52,590 nucleotides of DNA from Streptomyces sp. BV286 (GCF_019090165.1 NZ_JAHRIB010000182.1:1-52590); one strand, 5' to 3'. Counted from the stretch's first letter, positions 33,708-42,135 are shown. The notes: generated from the letters alone by a model not told the origin. A program made the numbers and translations.

Positions 33708-35258
33708 ATGTGCGAGGACGACCACAGTGCCCGGCACGACGTCGGCAGACGCGCCCTGTTCGTGACGGGAGCCGCCGCCGCGCTTACGTTGGGAGGCGTG
33801 AGCTTCGCGAGCGGCGCCGACGCGGCCGACGGTCCCTCCGGTTCCGGTGACCCCGAGACCCGGACCGTACGCGGCACCCTGCCCACCGGTTCGCCGGACT
33901 TCGTGTACCTGCCCGTCGAAGTCCCGTCCGGTGTACGGGAGATCAAGGTCGCGTACTCCTACGAGAGGCCTCCGGTCCCGGCGGGCACCGCGGGCAACGC
34001 GCTCGACATCGGCATCTTCGACCAGCGCGGCACCGACCTGGGTGGCAGGGGCTTCCGGGGCTGGTCGGGCGGGGCCCGCACGGAGTTCTTCATCCGGGCG
34101 GACGACGCGACACCCGGCTACATCCCGGGCCCGGTCCGCGCGGGCACCTGGCACATCGCGCTGGGCCCGTACACGGTGGCTCCGCAGGGACTCCCGTACG
34201 AGGTGACGATCACGCTGACGTACGGCGAGCCGGGCACGGCCGTCAAGCCGGTCTATCCGCCGTCGCGGGCGAAGGGCCGCGGCCGGGCCTGGTACCGGGG
34301 CGACTGCCATCTGCACTCCTGGTACTCGGACGGCCGCCGCACCCCGGCGGAGATCGCGGCCCTCGCGCGGGCGGCGGGCCTGGACTTCATCAACTCGTCC
34401 GAGCACAACACGCACTCCGCGCACGCCCATTGGGCCGACCAGGCCGGCGACGACCTGCTGGTCATGCTGGGCGAGGAGGTGACCACGAGGAACGGTCACG
34501 TCGTCGCGCTCGGCACCGACCCGGGGACCTTCGTCGACTGGCGCTACCGGGCGCGCGACAACCGCTTCGGCAGGTACGCGCGCCGGATCCGTGAGGCCGG
34601 CGGTCTCGTCGTGCCCGCCCATCCGCACGCCACCTGCGTCGGCTGCAACTGGAAGTTCGGCTTCGGCGAGGCGGACGCGGTGGAGGTGTGGAACGGCGCG
34701 TACGGGCCCGACGACGAGGTGTCGCTCGCCGACTGGGACAGCATGCTCGTCGCCTCCGTACGGGAGGGCCGGGGCGGCCGGGACTGGATTCCGGCGATGG
34801 GCAACAGCGACGCCCACCGCGACCCCGACCCGGTCGGCAGCCCGCAGACGGTCGTCCTCGCCGACGACCTGACCCGCGAGGCGATCCAGGAGGGCCTCCG
34901 CGCGGGCCGCTCCTACGTGGCGGAGTCGAAGGCGGTGTCGCTGTCGTTCTCCGCCGCGGGGCCGAAGGGCGAACACGCGGGTATCGGCGGCCGGTTGAGG
35001 GTGGACCGGGACGACCCGGTCACGGTCCGCCTGGAGGTCTCGGGCGCCCCTCGCTGCACGGTCCGCCTGGTCACGGACCAGGGCGTGCTGCACACGAGCC
35101 CCGTCCTGCCGGTGTCGGGTTCCGGCACGGTGGAGTGGCGTACGACGGCCCAGTACGCCGCGTACGTACGGGCCGAGGTGCGGCACGAGGTGGCGGCGGG
35201 CCCCTTGCCGGGGGCGCTGGCCGCGTTCACGAACCCCGTGTTCCTCGGGCGGGAGTGA
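33708..35258 (+). CDS. TAT-exported PHP-domain metal-dependent hydrolase (CehA/McbA-like)
   Basis: 516 residues. The N-terminus has a twin-arginine motif, Arg14-Arg15 in GRRALFVTG, followed by AAAALTLGGVSFASGADA, so folded protein is probably exported. A beta-rich domain (about 45-190) precedes the PHP domain, which starts YRGDCHLHSWYSDGRRTPAEIA. It continues with SSEHNTHSA, EEVTTRNGHVVALG, AHPHATCVGC and MGNSDAHRDPD, giving the His/Asp/Glu ligands of the metal site. CehA-type members hydrolyse carbamates and phosphoesters; the substrate here is unknown. ATG 33708 has GGGGAG 7 bases upstream. Confidence 0.9.
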   Translation: MCEDDHSARHDVGRRALFVTGAAAALTLGGVSFASGADAADGPSGSGDPETRTVRGTLPTGSPDFVYLPVEVPSGVREIKVAYSYERPPVPAGTAGNALDIGIFDQRGTDLGGRGFRGWSGGARTEFFIRADDATPGYIPGPVRAGTWHIALGPYTVAPQGLPYEVTITLTYGEPGTAVKPVYPPSRAKGRGRAWYRGDCHLHSWYSDGRRTPAEIAALARAAGLDFINSSEHNTHSAHAHWADQAGDDLLVMLGEEVTTRNGHVVALGTDPGTFVDWRYRARDNRFGRYARRIREAGGLVVPAHPHATCVGCNWKFGFGEADAVEVWNGAYGPDDEVSLADWDSMLVASVREGRGGRDWIPAMGNSDAHRDPDPVGSPQTVVLADDLTREAIQEGLRAGRSYVAESKAVSLSFSAAGPKGEHAGIGGRLRVDRDDPVTVRLEVSGAPRCTVRLVTDQGVLHTSPVLPVSGSGTVEWRTTAQYAAYVRAEVRHEVAAGPLPGALAAFTNPVFLGRE

Positions 35259-35296
35259 ACAGGCGCACGGCCTAAGGCCGCGGGCCGGACGCGCCG

Positions 35297-35465
35297 CGTT
35301 GATGCGGGGCGTTTCCAGCGGGACGCTCCGTTGATGCGGGGCGTTTCCAGCGGGACGCTCCGTTGATGCGGGGCGTTTCCAGCGGGACGCTCCGTTGATG
35401 CGGGGCGTTCTAGCGAGGCGCTCCGTTGATGCGGGGCGTTCTAGCGGGACGCTCCGTTGATGCGG
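35297..35465. repeat. Tandem array of 31-32-bp units at the 3' end of a kinase gene
   Basis: Six unit starts (CGTTGATGCGG) occur at 35297, 35329, 35361, 35393, 35424 and 35455; the spacing is 32 then 31 bp. The last units lie inside the kinase gene, so the array grew out of its 3' end: on the minus strand each unit reads like the terminal codons RINGAS. Units with CGCTAG carry a stop codon. Confidence 0.85.
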
Positions 35466-37300
35466 TTCTGCTGGAGGGACGTGAGCCGTCGTACGAAGAC
35501 GACGGTCAGGACGGCGGCCACGACCCCGAGGGCGTTGGCCGCCTGCGAGGTGACGATGGTGTCCGTGGCGGCGACGGCCATGCCCCTGTCGTACCAACTG
35601 GCGGTCGAGTCGTTCGCGTACGCCGCGAAGAAGGCGATCCACACCCACCACCACGTGTGCAGAAGCCACCGTCCGGCGCCCGTCGGCGTGCCGGTCGTCG
35701 CCGTCCAGATGTCGTTGCCGATCTGCTTGGGCATGAAGAGGTTGACGACCGGGATGAACCAGGAGCCGGCCGCCAGCCCCACGGCGTACCGGACGCGTCC
35801 GGGGGCGAAGAGCTCGGCATTGGTCCGCGTGCGGTGGAACCAGAACGCCCACACGATCACCACGGGGATGCCCACGAGGACGCCGAGCACCTCGGTCGCC
35901 AGCGATGCGGTACTCAGGAGTTCGTAGTCCTGGATCAGGTTGGTGTCGGAGGTGCTGTCCGCCGCCGACAGCCGGGAGAAGGCCGTCGCGAGGACGTAGC
36001 TCCGGAGCAGCAGGGGCACGACGAACAGGCCGAGCAGGAGGGCCAGGGCGATCGAGAGTCCCCGGGTCGGGCGGGGGGTGAGGGGCGAGCCGGCGAAGAC
36101 GGGCGCGGAGAGGTGCGGGGGCTGGACGGCGCCCGGTAGCGGGCTGTGCGGGTGGAGATCGGCCGGCGCCGTCCGGTAGGGGTGGGCGCCGTCGGGTGGC
36201 GGGCTCTGCCACGAGGGCGTGGCCGGTGCGTACGGGATGGGAGGCCCGAAGCCCGGTACGGGGCTCGCCGGGGACGGGATCGCGCCCTGGAGGGGGCTCG
36301 CCACCTGTACGGGGCCCGTCCCGGGTCCGGGAGCCGCCGCCCGCCCGGCGAGGGCGTGACTCTCCGGGTCCTCGCTGTCGAGGAGGCGCACGGCGTGTCT
36401 GCCCAGTTCCGCCAGCACCGCGCCGGGCAGCCACGCACCGCCCGCCGCGCCGCGCCCGCCTTCCGCGCCGCCGCCCTCCGCTTCCTCGGCCCGCTTCAAC
36501 AGCGTGTCCAGTGAGGGCCGTTGGCCGGGGTCCTTCGCCAGGCAGTCCGCGACCAGGCCGTGCCACGGCTCGGGTATCCCGTCCAGGTTCGGCTCCTCCT
36601 GGGCGATGCGGAAGAGCAGCGAGTGGATGCCGCCCTCCATGCTGCCGAAGGGCAGTCGGCCCGTCGCCGCGTAGGCCAGTACGGCACCGAGGCAGAACAC
36701 GTCGCTCGCGAACGTCACCCGCTCCCCGCGCACCTGCTCGGGGGCCATGAAGCCCGGGGACCCCACGAGGGCACCGGGCTTGGTGAGCCCGTCGGCGGAC
36801 TGCACGGCCGAGTCGAGGGCGCGCGCGATCCCGAAGTCGATGACGCGGGGCCCGTCGATCGTCACCAGGACGTTGGAGGGCTTGAGGTCGCGGTGCACGA
36901 GCCCGGCGCCGTGGATGGCCCGCAGTGCGTGGACGAGTCCGATCGCCAGCGCCCGTAAGGTTTTCGGAGGCAGCGGCCCGTACTGCTCGTCGACCACTTC
37001 GGCGAGCGAGGGACCTGCGACGTAGCCGGTGGCGACCCAGGGCGTCGGCGCGTCGGTGTCGGCGTCCAGCACGGGTGCGGTCCACTCGCCGCCGACCCGC
37101 TGTGCCGCCTTCACCTCCTGGGCGAAGCGGCGCCTGAAGTCGGGCCTGCTGGCCAGTTCTGCCTGGACGACCTTGACCGCGACCGTACGGCCCCGCTCGG
37201 AACGGGCCAGATACACCCGCCCCATGCCGCCCTCACCGAGCCTGCCGAGCAGCCGGTACCCGCCTATCCAGCCCGGATCGGCCGGCTCCAACCCGTCCAT
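35441..37300 (-). CDS. AfsK-like Ser/Thr protein kinase with C-terminal DUF4328 membrane domain
   Basis: 619 residues. The kinase domain (about 12-285) has the Gly loop GEGGMG, Lys43 (VAVKVV), catalytic Asp138 (VHRDLKPSN) and DFG Asp155 (IDFGIA), and the phrase GEWTAPVLDADTDAPTPWVATGYVAGPSLAE typical of the AfsK branch. A Pro-rich linker (300-410) leads to a C-terminal region with about five helices, of which FELL...AFWFHRTRTNAELFAPGRVRYAVGLAAGSWFIPVVNLFMPKQ is the DUF4328 pattern. The kinase domain is cytoplasmic and the sensory part is membrane-embedded. The 3' end runs into a tandem array (35297-35465). ATG 37300 follows GGGAG. Confidence 0.92.
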   Translation of the reverse strand: MDGLEPADPGWIGGYRLLGRLGEGGMGRVYLARSERGRTVAVKVVQAELASRPDFRRRFAQEVKAAQRVGGEWTAPVLDADTDAPTPWVATGYVAGPSLAEVVDEQYGPLPPKTLRALAIGLVHALRAIHGAGLVHRDLKPSNVLVTIDGPRVIDFGIARALDSAVQSADGLTKPGALVGSPGFMAPEQVRGERVTFASDVFCLGAVLAYAATGRLPFGSMEGGIHSLLFRIAQEEPNLDGIPEPWHGLVADCLAKDPGQRPSLDTLLKRAEEAEGGGAEGGRGAAGGAWLPGAVLAELGRHAVRLLDSEDPESHALAGRAAAPGPGTGPVQVASPLQGAIPSPASPVPGFGPPIPYAPATPSWQSPPPDGAHPYRTAPADLHPHSPLPGAVQPPHLSAPVFAGSPLTPRPTRGLSIALALLLGLFVVPLLLRSYVLATAFSRLSAADSTSDTNLIQDYELLSTASLATEVLGVLVGIPVVIVWAFWFHRTRTNAELFAPGRVRYAVGLAAGSWFIPVVNLFMPKQIGNDIWTATTGTPTGAGRWLLHTWWWVWIAFFAAYANDSTASWYDRGMAVAATDTIVTSQAANALGVVAAVLTVVFVRRLTSLQQNRINGASR

Positions 37301-37403
37301 GCGTGCTCCCTCTGCCCGTCCCGCCGCGTCCGCATGAGGATAGGGGAGGGGCGGGAGTTACGGGTGGGAGGGCCGATGGGTGACCGCGCATTCATTTCGC
37401 CGA

Positions 37404-37826
37404 TCACCCGCTCCCGCACTCGGCCCACAGGAGTTTGCCGCCCCGGGCGTCCCCGAGCACGTGCGCGCCCCACCTGTCCGCGCACGCCCGTACGAGACGC
37501 AGGCCGCGGCCGTCCTCCGCGGTGTCCGGGCCTGCGGGGACGGCGTCTGGGGCACCGAAACCCGGGGGGATCTCGGAGCCTGAGTCCCACACCGCGATCC
37601 GCAGCCGGTCGGGTTCCGCCGAGCGGATACGGAGCGCGTACGGGCCCTGGGTGTGCAGATGGGCGTTGGTGAGCAGCTCGGAGGCCAGCAGTTCGGCGGT
37701 GGGTGTGAGGCCCGTCAGGCCGTGGGCGGCGAGGACGGTTCGGAGAGTTGCGCGGGCGATCCCCGGTGCGCGTGGATCGTGCGGAAGTTGGAGGGTGTAG
37801 GCCCAGGGCGGCGATACGGTGGCCAT
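37404..37826 (-). CDS. Anti-sigma-factor-like ATP-binding protein (HATPase_c_2)
   Basis: 140 residues of the RsbW/SpoIIAB-type GHKL fold: LASELLTNAHLHTQGPYALRI (N box), IAVWDSGSE (G1) and EDGRGLRLVRACADRWGAHVL (G2). Streptomyces encode dozens; they may bind sigma factors or anti-sigma antagonists. It lies divergent from an XRE/DUF397 pair, the arrangement seen in abaA/whiJ-like developmental loci. Which partner it binds is not visible. Confidence 0.9.
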   Translation of the reverse strand: MATVSPPWAYTLQLPHDPRAPGIARATLRTVLAAHGLTGLTPTAELLASELLTNAHLHTQGPYALRIRSAEPDRLRIAVWDSGSEIPPGFGAPDAVPAGPDTAEDGRGLRLVRACADRWGAHVLGDARGGKLLWAECGSG

Positions 37827-37944
37827 CGGAAGTCTCCGATCACGAGGGGAGTTCGGGACCCAGTGACCGTGCCGCTCCGTCGAGCGGGGTGCTTCTGGGG
37901 GGGGTGGCGCCTGGGTTCCAGAATAGAGTCACGCAAGGATTCTT

Positions 37945-37991
37945 TTCACCCGGTGACCGGATTCCTTTAGAGTTCCACTCGTGTGGGTGAA
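37945..37991. promoter_or_regulatory. Promoter/operator region with inverted TTCACCC ... GGGTGAA
   Basis: TTCACCC (37945-37951) and GGGTGAA (37985-37991) are inverted copies between the divergent anti-sigma-like (37826) and XRE (38027) genes. AT-rich pieces (AAGGATTCTTTT, ATTCCTTTAG) between them suggest the promoter. Likely autoregulated by the XRE protein. Confidence 0.5.
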
Positions 37992-38026
37992 GTCTCAACC
38001 CGTCACGTTTTAGGGAGAGTTCGAAC

Positions 38027-38878
38027 ATGGCAGGCAGGGCGGCCCCGACCGCACGGCGCACGCGACTCGGTGTCGAGCTGCGCAAGTTGCGTGAGCGGGC
38101 CGGCATGACCACCACGCAGGCAGCAGCCCTCCTGGGCACCAGCTCCGGACAGCTGAGCAACATCGAAGTGGCTCGCTTCGGAGTGAGCGCGGACCGCGTA
38201 CGGGTGATGGCACGGGCTTACTCGTGCACGGAACCCGCGCTGATCGAGGCCCTCGTCGCCATGATCGGGGAACGTAAGCGCGGCTGGTGGGAGGAGTACC
38301 GCGACATCCTCCCGCCCAAGCTGCTCGACTTGGCCGAGATCGAACATCACGGCAGGAGCCTGCACGCGGCGCACAGCATGCACATCCCCGGCCTGCTCCA
38401 GACCGTCGACCATGCCCGCGAGATCTACCGCCAGGCCGTCCCCGAACTGTCTCCTCCGGAGATCGAGCACCGCGTCTCATTCCGCGTCAAGCGCCAAGCC
38501 GCGCTCTACAAGGACCATGCGGTCCCGTACCAGGCAGTGATCCACGAAGCAGCCCTGCGCATGAAGTTCGGCGGCCCGGACGTGACCCGCACCCAACTTC
38601 AACAGCTGCTCAAGGCCAGCGAATACGACCACGTGTCGATCCGCGTGATCCCTTTCGACGCAGGCTCATACCCGGGCTCGGGGCAGTCGGTCTACTTCAT
38701 GTGCGGCTCTGTGCCAGCGCTCGACACAGCACAACTGGACCAGTCCCACGGCCCCGTGTTCATCGACTCCGAGGCCCAGTTGGCGCAGTACCGGCAGCTC
38801 CTCGACAGACTGGAGAGAGCCGCCCTCGACCCGGCGAAGTCGCAGGACCTGATCCACGACATCGCCCAACACTTGTGA
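38027..38878 (+). CDS. XRE-family regulator with DUF5753 domain (WhiJ-like)
   Basis: 283 residues. The HTH is at about 14-65 (LGVELRKLRERAGMTTTQAAALL, TSSGQLSNIEVARFG) and the DUF5753 part carries RGWWEEYRDILPP, EHHGRSLHAAHSMHIPGLLQT and VSIRVIPFDAGSYPG. It is followed by a DUF397-type gene 11 bp downstream, so the two are co-transcribed. With the divergent anti-sigma-like gene this forms a WhiJ/AbaA-like triad, which in S. coelicolor affects sporulation and antibiotics. ATG 38027 follows GGGAG. Confidence 0.92.
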   Translation: MAGRAAPTARRTRLGVELRKLRERAGMTTTQAAALLGTSSGQLSNIEVARFGVSADRVRVMARAYSCTEPALIEALVAMIGERKRGWWEEYRDILPPKLLDLAEIEHHGRSLHAAHSMHIPGLLQTVDHAREIYRQAVPELSPPEIEHRVSFRVKRQAALYKDHAVPYQAVIHEAALRMKFGGPDVTRTQLQQLLKASEYDHVSIRVIPFDAGSYPGSGQSVYFMCGSVPALDTAQLDQSHGPVFIDSEAQLAQYRQLLDRLERAALDPAKSQDLIHDIAQHL

Positions 38879-38889
38879 AGGAAGCCGCG

Positions 38890-39186
38890 ATGCCCGCTAC
38901 CACTTGGCAGAAGTCCTCCTACTGCGCCCAGGGCGAAGCCTGCCTCCACGTTGCCGACACATGGCAGAGGTCCTCCCACTGCGCCCAGGGCGAATCCTGC
39001 GTCCATGTCGCCGCGACGGCGCAGAAGTCCTCCTACTGCCAGGAAGGCGACGCCTGCCTCCACGTCGCCACCACCGCAAAAACGATCCATCTCACCGAAA
39101 GCAGCGATCCCACCCACTCCATACTCTCGACCGACCCGGCCACCTTCGGCACCCTCCTCCGCGTACTCAAGAGGACCCACGCCTGA
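38890..39186 (+). CDS. Protein with a triplicated DUF397-like motif
   Basis: 98 residues. Residues 5-61 are three tandem 19-residue units (TWQKSSYCAQGEACLHVAD, TWQRSSHCAQGESCVHVAA, TAQKSSYCQEGDACLHVAT) encoded by 57-bp direct repeats. Each looks like the DUF397 N-terminal core W-x-K-S-S-x-S...G..C-V-x-V. Ordinary DUF397 proteins have one such core. The tail (LSTDPATFGTLLRVLK) resembles the usual C-terminal helix. Each unit has two Cys, unlike the single Cys of the paired protein at 22279, so metal or disulfide chemistry is possible. The start codon of the next gene follows its stop by 1 bp. Confidence 0.85.
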   Translation: MPATTWQKSSYCAQGEACLHVADTWQRSSHCAQGESCVHVAATAQKSSYCQEGDACLHVATTAKTIHLTESSDPTHSILSTDPATFGTLLRVLKRTHA

Positions 39187-39187
39187 C

Positions 39188-39583
39188 ATGTCCCGCCATC
39201 ACGAGCTCAAGTTCCGGATCGTCACCACGATCCAGCGACGGATCGCGAACCCGGTCTCCAGGCTGCTGCCGTTCCAGGTACTCCTGGAAACCACCGGGCG
39301 GAAGTCGGGCCTCCCCCGGCGGACGCCGGTCGGTGGGCGTCGCGTCGGGCAGGAGTTCTGGATCGTGTCCGAGTACGGCGAGAAGTCGCAGTACGTGCGG
39401 AACATCCAGGCCGACCCGAAGGTCAGAGTCCGCGTGAAGGGCCGGTGGCACCACGGCACCGCCCACCTGCTGCACGAGGACGACGCCCGCGCCCGGCTGA
39501 AGTCCCTGCCGCGCCTGAACAGCACGGCGGTCCGGGCGGTCGGCACGAACCTGCTGACCGTGCGGGTCGATCTCGCCGACTGA
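39188..39583 (+). CDS. Deazaflavin-dependent nitroreductase family protein (Ddn-like)
   Basis: 131 residues of the split-barrel F420-dependent family: LLETTGRKSGLPRRTPVGGRRVGQEFWIVSEYGEKSQYVRNIQADPKVRVRVKGRWHHG is the conserved core (TGRKSG...W...G). Members reduce quinones or nitro compounds with F420H2 in the cytoplasm or at the membrane. It starts 1 bp after the DUF397-like stop, so it is translationally linked to the XRE/DUF397 operon, which is unusual. FbiC for F420 is made at 29968. Confidence 0.92.
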   Translation: MSRHHELKFRIVTTIQRRIANPVSRLLPFQVLLETTGRKSGLPRRTPVGGRRVGQEFWIVSEYGEKSQYVRNIQADPKVRVRVKGRWHHGTAHLLHEDDARARLKSLPRLNSTAVRAVGTNLLTVRVDLAD

Positions 39584-39603
39584 GCGCGGGCGGGCAGACC
39601 CGG

Positions 39604-41271
39604 CTAGCCCGCCCGCCAAACCGTCATCTCCCCCGACAGGAAGGCGGCTTCCGGCAGCGCTGTCGACTTCACATCGACAACGAACAGCCCGATGTCTCCG
39701 GAGGGGTGTTCGAAGCAGATCTCGCTGCCGGCCGCCACGATGGCGAGCGGGAGCCTGTGCTCGGCGTCGGCGAGGGTCGCGCGGCAGGTTTCCAGGGTGG
39801 CACCCGGCTTCTCGGAGGGCACCCAGTCGACGAGGGTCGTGCCGCTCTCCAGCGCGCAGGTCTGCCCGCAGACGAGGCGGATGTCCGCCTTGCGCTCCTC
39901 GGCGCTCCTGGTGTCCTTGGAGCGCTTGGACTTCTTGGTGGCGTAGCGGTAGGGATCCTTCATGTCCAGGGGCTCGGTCGCGTTCAGCAGCATCACGGGA
40001 TACGGGATCCGTTCCGGCGACGCGGACGCCTCCGAGGAGGGGCCCGATCCTCCTGATGTCCGGCCACCGGTTCCCGACCCCGAGGACGGCGCGGATGCCG
40101 ACGAGGACACCGACGACCCTGCGGAGTTCTCCCGGTCGGACGTCGAGGACGCCCCCGACTTCTGGTCGCGCAGCCGGTCGGACAGGTCCAGGTTCGTCCA
40201 TGCCACGCTCACCGACAGCAGCGAGACCGCGATCACGGCGACCGCGAACACTCTCGTACGTCGGCGTCGGGCCCGCCCCTCGTCCTGCACCGTCGGCTGC
40301 GGACGCCCCTGCAGTTGCGGCTGTGGGAGCAACGGCATCGCCATCGGCAGCACCGGGGTGGGATGCGGGACCGGCGCCGGAACCGCCACCTCCGGTCCCA
40401 TGACCTCCCGCCAGACGGCCGACCCCGCCCCCGCGCCCGCGTCTCCGCCCAGCCGCTGACGGCACCACTCGACGATCTCCGCCGGAGTGGCCCGCTCCCC
40501 CGGGTCGGCGGCGAGGCACCGGGCCATCAGCGGACGGAGTTGTGCGGGCAGCAGGGACAGGTCCGGTTCCGAGTGCACGATCCGGTACAGCACGCCGACC
40601 GAGTTGCCCTCCCCGTACAGCGGTACGCCCAGCGCCGCGAACGCCGCTGTCTGGCCGAGCGCGAACACGTCGGTCGCCGTCGTGACCTCGGCGCCGGACG
40701 CCTGCTCGGGGGCCATGAACTGGGGCGTGCCGACGGTCGCTCCCGTGGCGGTGTGCGAGGTGATGCCCGAGGCCAGCGAGATGCCGAAGTCGATGACCCG
40801 CGGCCCGTCCGCGGCCAGCAGCACGTTCGACGGCTTCAGGTCCCGGTGCACGATTCCCGCGGAGTGGATGGCCTGGAGCGCCTCGGCCACTCCCGCCATC
40901 AGCCACAGGACCGCGGGCACCGGCAGCGGTCCGCGCCGGGCGACCGCGTCCGCCAGCGAGGGGCCGGGCACGTACAGCGTGGCGAGCCACGGCGGTACGC
41001 CGTCCGCGTCGGCGTCGATCAGCTCGGCGGTGTACGCGCCCCGGACCCGCTGAGCCGCCTTGATCTCCCGGCGGAAGCCGCGCCGGAAGACCGGGTCGTC
41101 GGCCAGTTCCGGCCGGATCACCTTGAGCGCCACCGGTCGGCCGCCCTGGGTGTGGGACAGGTAGACCCGGCCCATGCCTCCCGCGCCCAGCCGGGCGGCG
41201 AGGCGGTATCCGGCCACCATGGACGGATCGTCCGCCTGCAGTGGCTGGAACACCTCGGTCGCGTGATTCAT
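39604..41271 (-). CDS. AfsK-like Ser/Thr protein kinase with extracytoplasmic C-terminal domain
   Basis: 555 residues. The kinase domain (about 20-285) has GAGGMG, Lys50 (PVALKVI), Asp144 (VHRDLKPSN) and Asp161 (IDFGIS). One membrane helix (VFAVAVIAVSLLSVSVAW, about 340-357) follows a Pro-rich linker. Outside are a Ser/Gly-rich stretch and a 120-residue domain with Cys pairs (VCGQTCALES; ETCRATL; SEICFEH). The kinase is closely similar in design to the one at 35441. It converges on the Ddn-like gene with 20 bp between stops. ATG 41271 follows GAGGG. Confidence 0.92.
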   Translation of the reverse strand: MNHATEVFQPLQADDPSMVAGYRLAARLGAGGMGRVYLSHTQGGRPVALKVIRPELADDPVFRRGFRREIKAAQRVRGAYTAELIDADADGVPPWLATLYVPGPSLADAVARRGPLPVPAVLWLMAGVAEALQAIHSAGIVHRDLKPSNVLLAADGPRVIDFGISLASGITSHTATGATVGTPQFMAPEQASGAEVTTATDVFALGQTAAFAALGVPLYGEGNSVGVLYRIVHSEPDLSLLPAQLRPLMARCLAADPGERATPAEIVEWCRQRLGGDAGAGAGSAVWREVMGPEVAVPAPVPHPTPVLPMAMPLLPQPQLQGRPQPTVQDEGRARRRRTRVFAVAVIAVSLLSVSVAWTNLDLSDRLRDQKSGASSTSDRENSAGSSVSSSASAPSSGSGTGGRTSGGSGPSSEASASPERIPYPVMLLNATEPLDMKDPYRYATKKSKRSKDTRSAEERKADIRLVCGQTCALESGTTLVDWVPSEKPGATLETCRATLADAEHRLPLAIVAAGSEICFEHPSGDIGLFVVDVKSTALPEAAFLSGEMTVWRAG

Positions 41272-41529
41272 CGGCCCTCGTCCCCCTGATCCCCTGAACC
41301 CCTGATCCCCTCGACCGATGCGCTGACCAGCGGTGTCGGCCCAACGGTCGCCCCCTGTCCGCCGGTCGCAGCGGGAGGCACGCAGTTCGGCCGCCCCGCA
41401 AAGATCGTGCGGACGGGAAAGTCAAGCACGACGACGCCGAATTCGTGAGCAGGTTCGAGGCCCGACCATGGGTTCCGGTCAAGGCAACGGGGCCGGACTT
41501 GGGGGCAGGGCTGGGGAACAACGCGGGAA
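41272..41529. other. Gene-free stretch holding the kinase promoter
   Basis: No gene, RNA or repeat was recognised. It lies upstream of the kinase start and downstream of the secreted protein terminator, so it should contain the kinase promoter. Confidence 0.4.
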
Positions 41530-41557
41530 AGGGCCCGCCGGCGAACCGACGGGCCCT
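41530..41557 (-). terminator. Hairpin terminator after the secreted inhibitor-like gene
   Basis: 12-bp stem with one mismatch (41530-41541 with 41546-41557, AGGGCCCG type) and a CGAA loop, on the minus-strand downstream side of the gene at 41656. Confidence 0.7.
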
Positions 41558-41655
41558 CGTACGGCATCGAGCTGAAGGAGACGGCCCCTTTACGGATGGC
41601 CGGGCCGCAGCGAGCCGCAGCACACGACCGTCCCCGGCTCCGGAACCGCTTCAGG

Positions 41656-42135
41656 TCAGGTCAGCCAGCTGCCCGCCGCGCAGCCGGAGGCGTTGACCCA
41701 CCGGTGGGACCTGATGCGGTCGTTCACGACCGTCCCCGTGCCGTAGAAGTAGTTGTCCGTGAGGTTGTCGGCCCACTTCTCCCCCGGGGCGAGGCAGACG
41801 TAGCCTTGCGTGTAGTCGTAGTTCTTCGCGGCGTAGAAGGCGACGACGTCCTTGCCTCCGATGAACCCGCTGTTCATCACTGAGGACGCCAATGTGTGGG
41901 CCGGTGTCTGGAACTGGCCGACGCTGTCGCTCCATGAGTTGTCGTCTCCCACGTCCTTGCCGAGAGGCAGCCCGTCACAGCCGTAGTGCTCCCAAACCCT
42001 CACATAGCCGTCACGGCCCGGCCATTCGTCCTGACAGCGGTAGTCCTGCGCCGCCGCAGTGGCAGACGTGGCCGGTGCGATGAGTCCGAGGGATGCCAGG
42101 GCGACGACGACGGCGGCTGTGGCTGGTCTGCGCAT
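41656..42135 (-). CDS. Secreted protein resembling peptidase inhibitor family I36 / beta-gamma crystallin
   Basis: 159 residues. A Sec signal peptide ends near ATSATAAA (about residue 28). The mature part has two repeats of the crystallin-type pattern: YVRVWEHYGCDGLPLGKDVGDDNSWSD and VVAFYAAKNYDYTQGYVCLAPGEKWADNL, followed by NDRIRSHRWV. Streptomyces metalloproteinase inhibitors of family I36 share this fold. Four Cys are present. An S1 protease gene lies 2.7 kb away, but pairing is not shown. ATG 42135 follows AAGGAG. Confidence 0.7.
   Translation of the reverse strand: MRRPATAAVVVALASLGLIAPATSATAAAQDYRCQDEWPGRDGYVRVWEHYGCDGLPLGKDVGDDNSWSDSVGQFQTPAHTLASSVMNSGFIGGKDVVAFYAAKNYDYTQGYVCLAPGEKWADNLTDNYFYGTGTVVNDRIRSHRWVNASGCAAGSWLT

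Noticed and set aside
35297..35465. Possible CRISPR array (31-32-bp units)
   Set aside because: Units abut directly without unique spacers, overlap a coding 3' end, and no cas gene is nearby.
33417..37085. A 1222-residue minus-strand frame
   Set aside because: It is an out-of-frame shadow of the kinase, the tandem array and the PHP gene; no domain is recognised.
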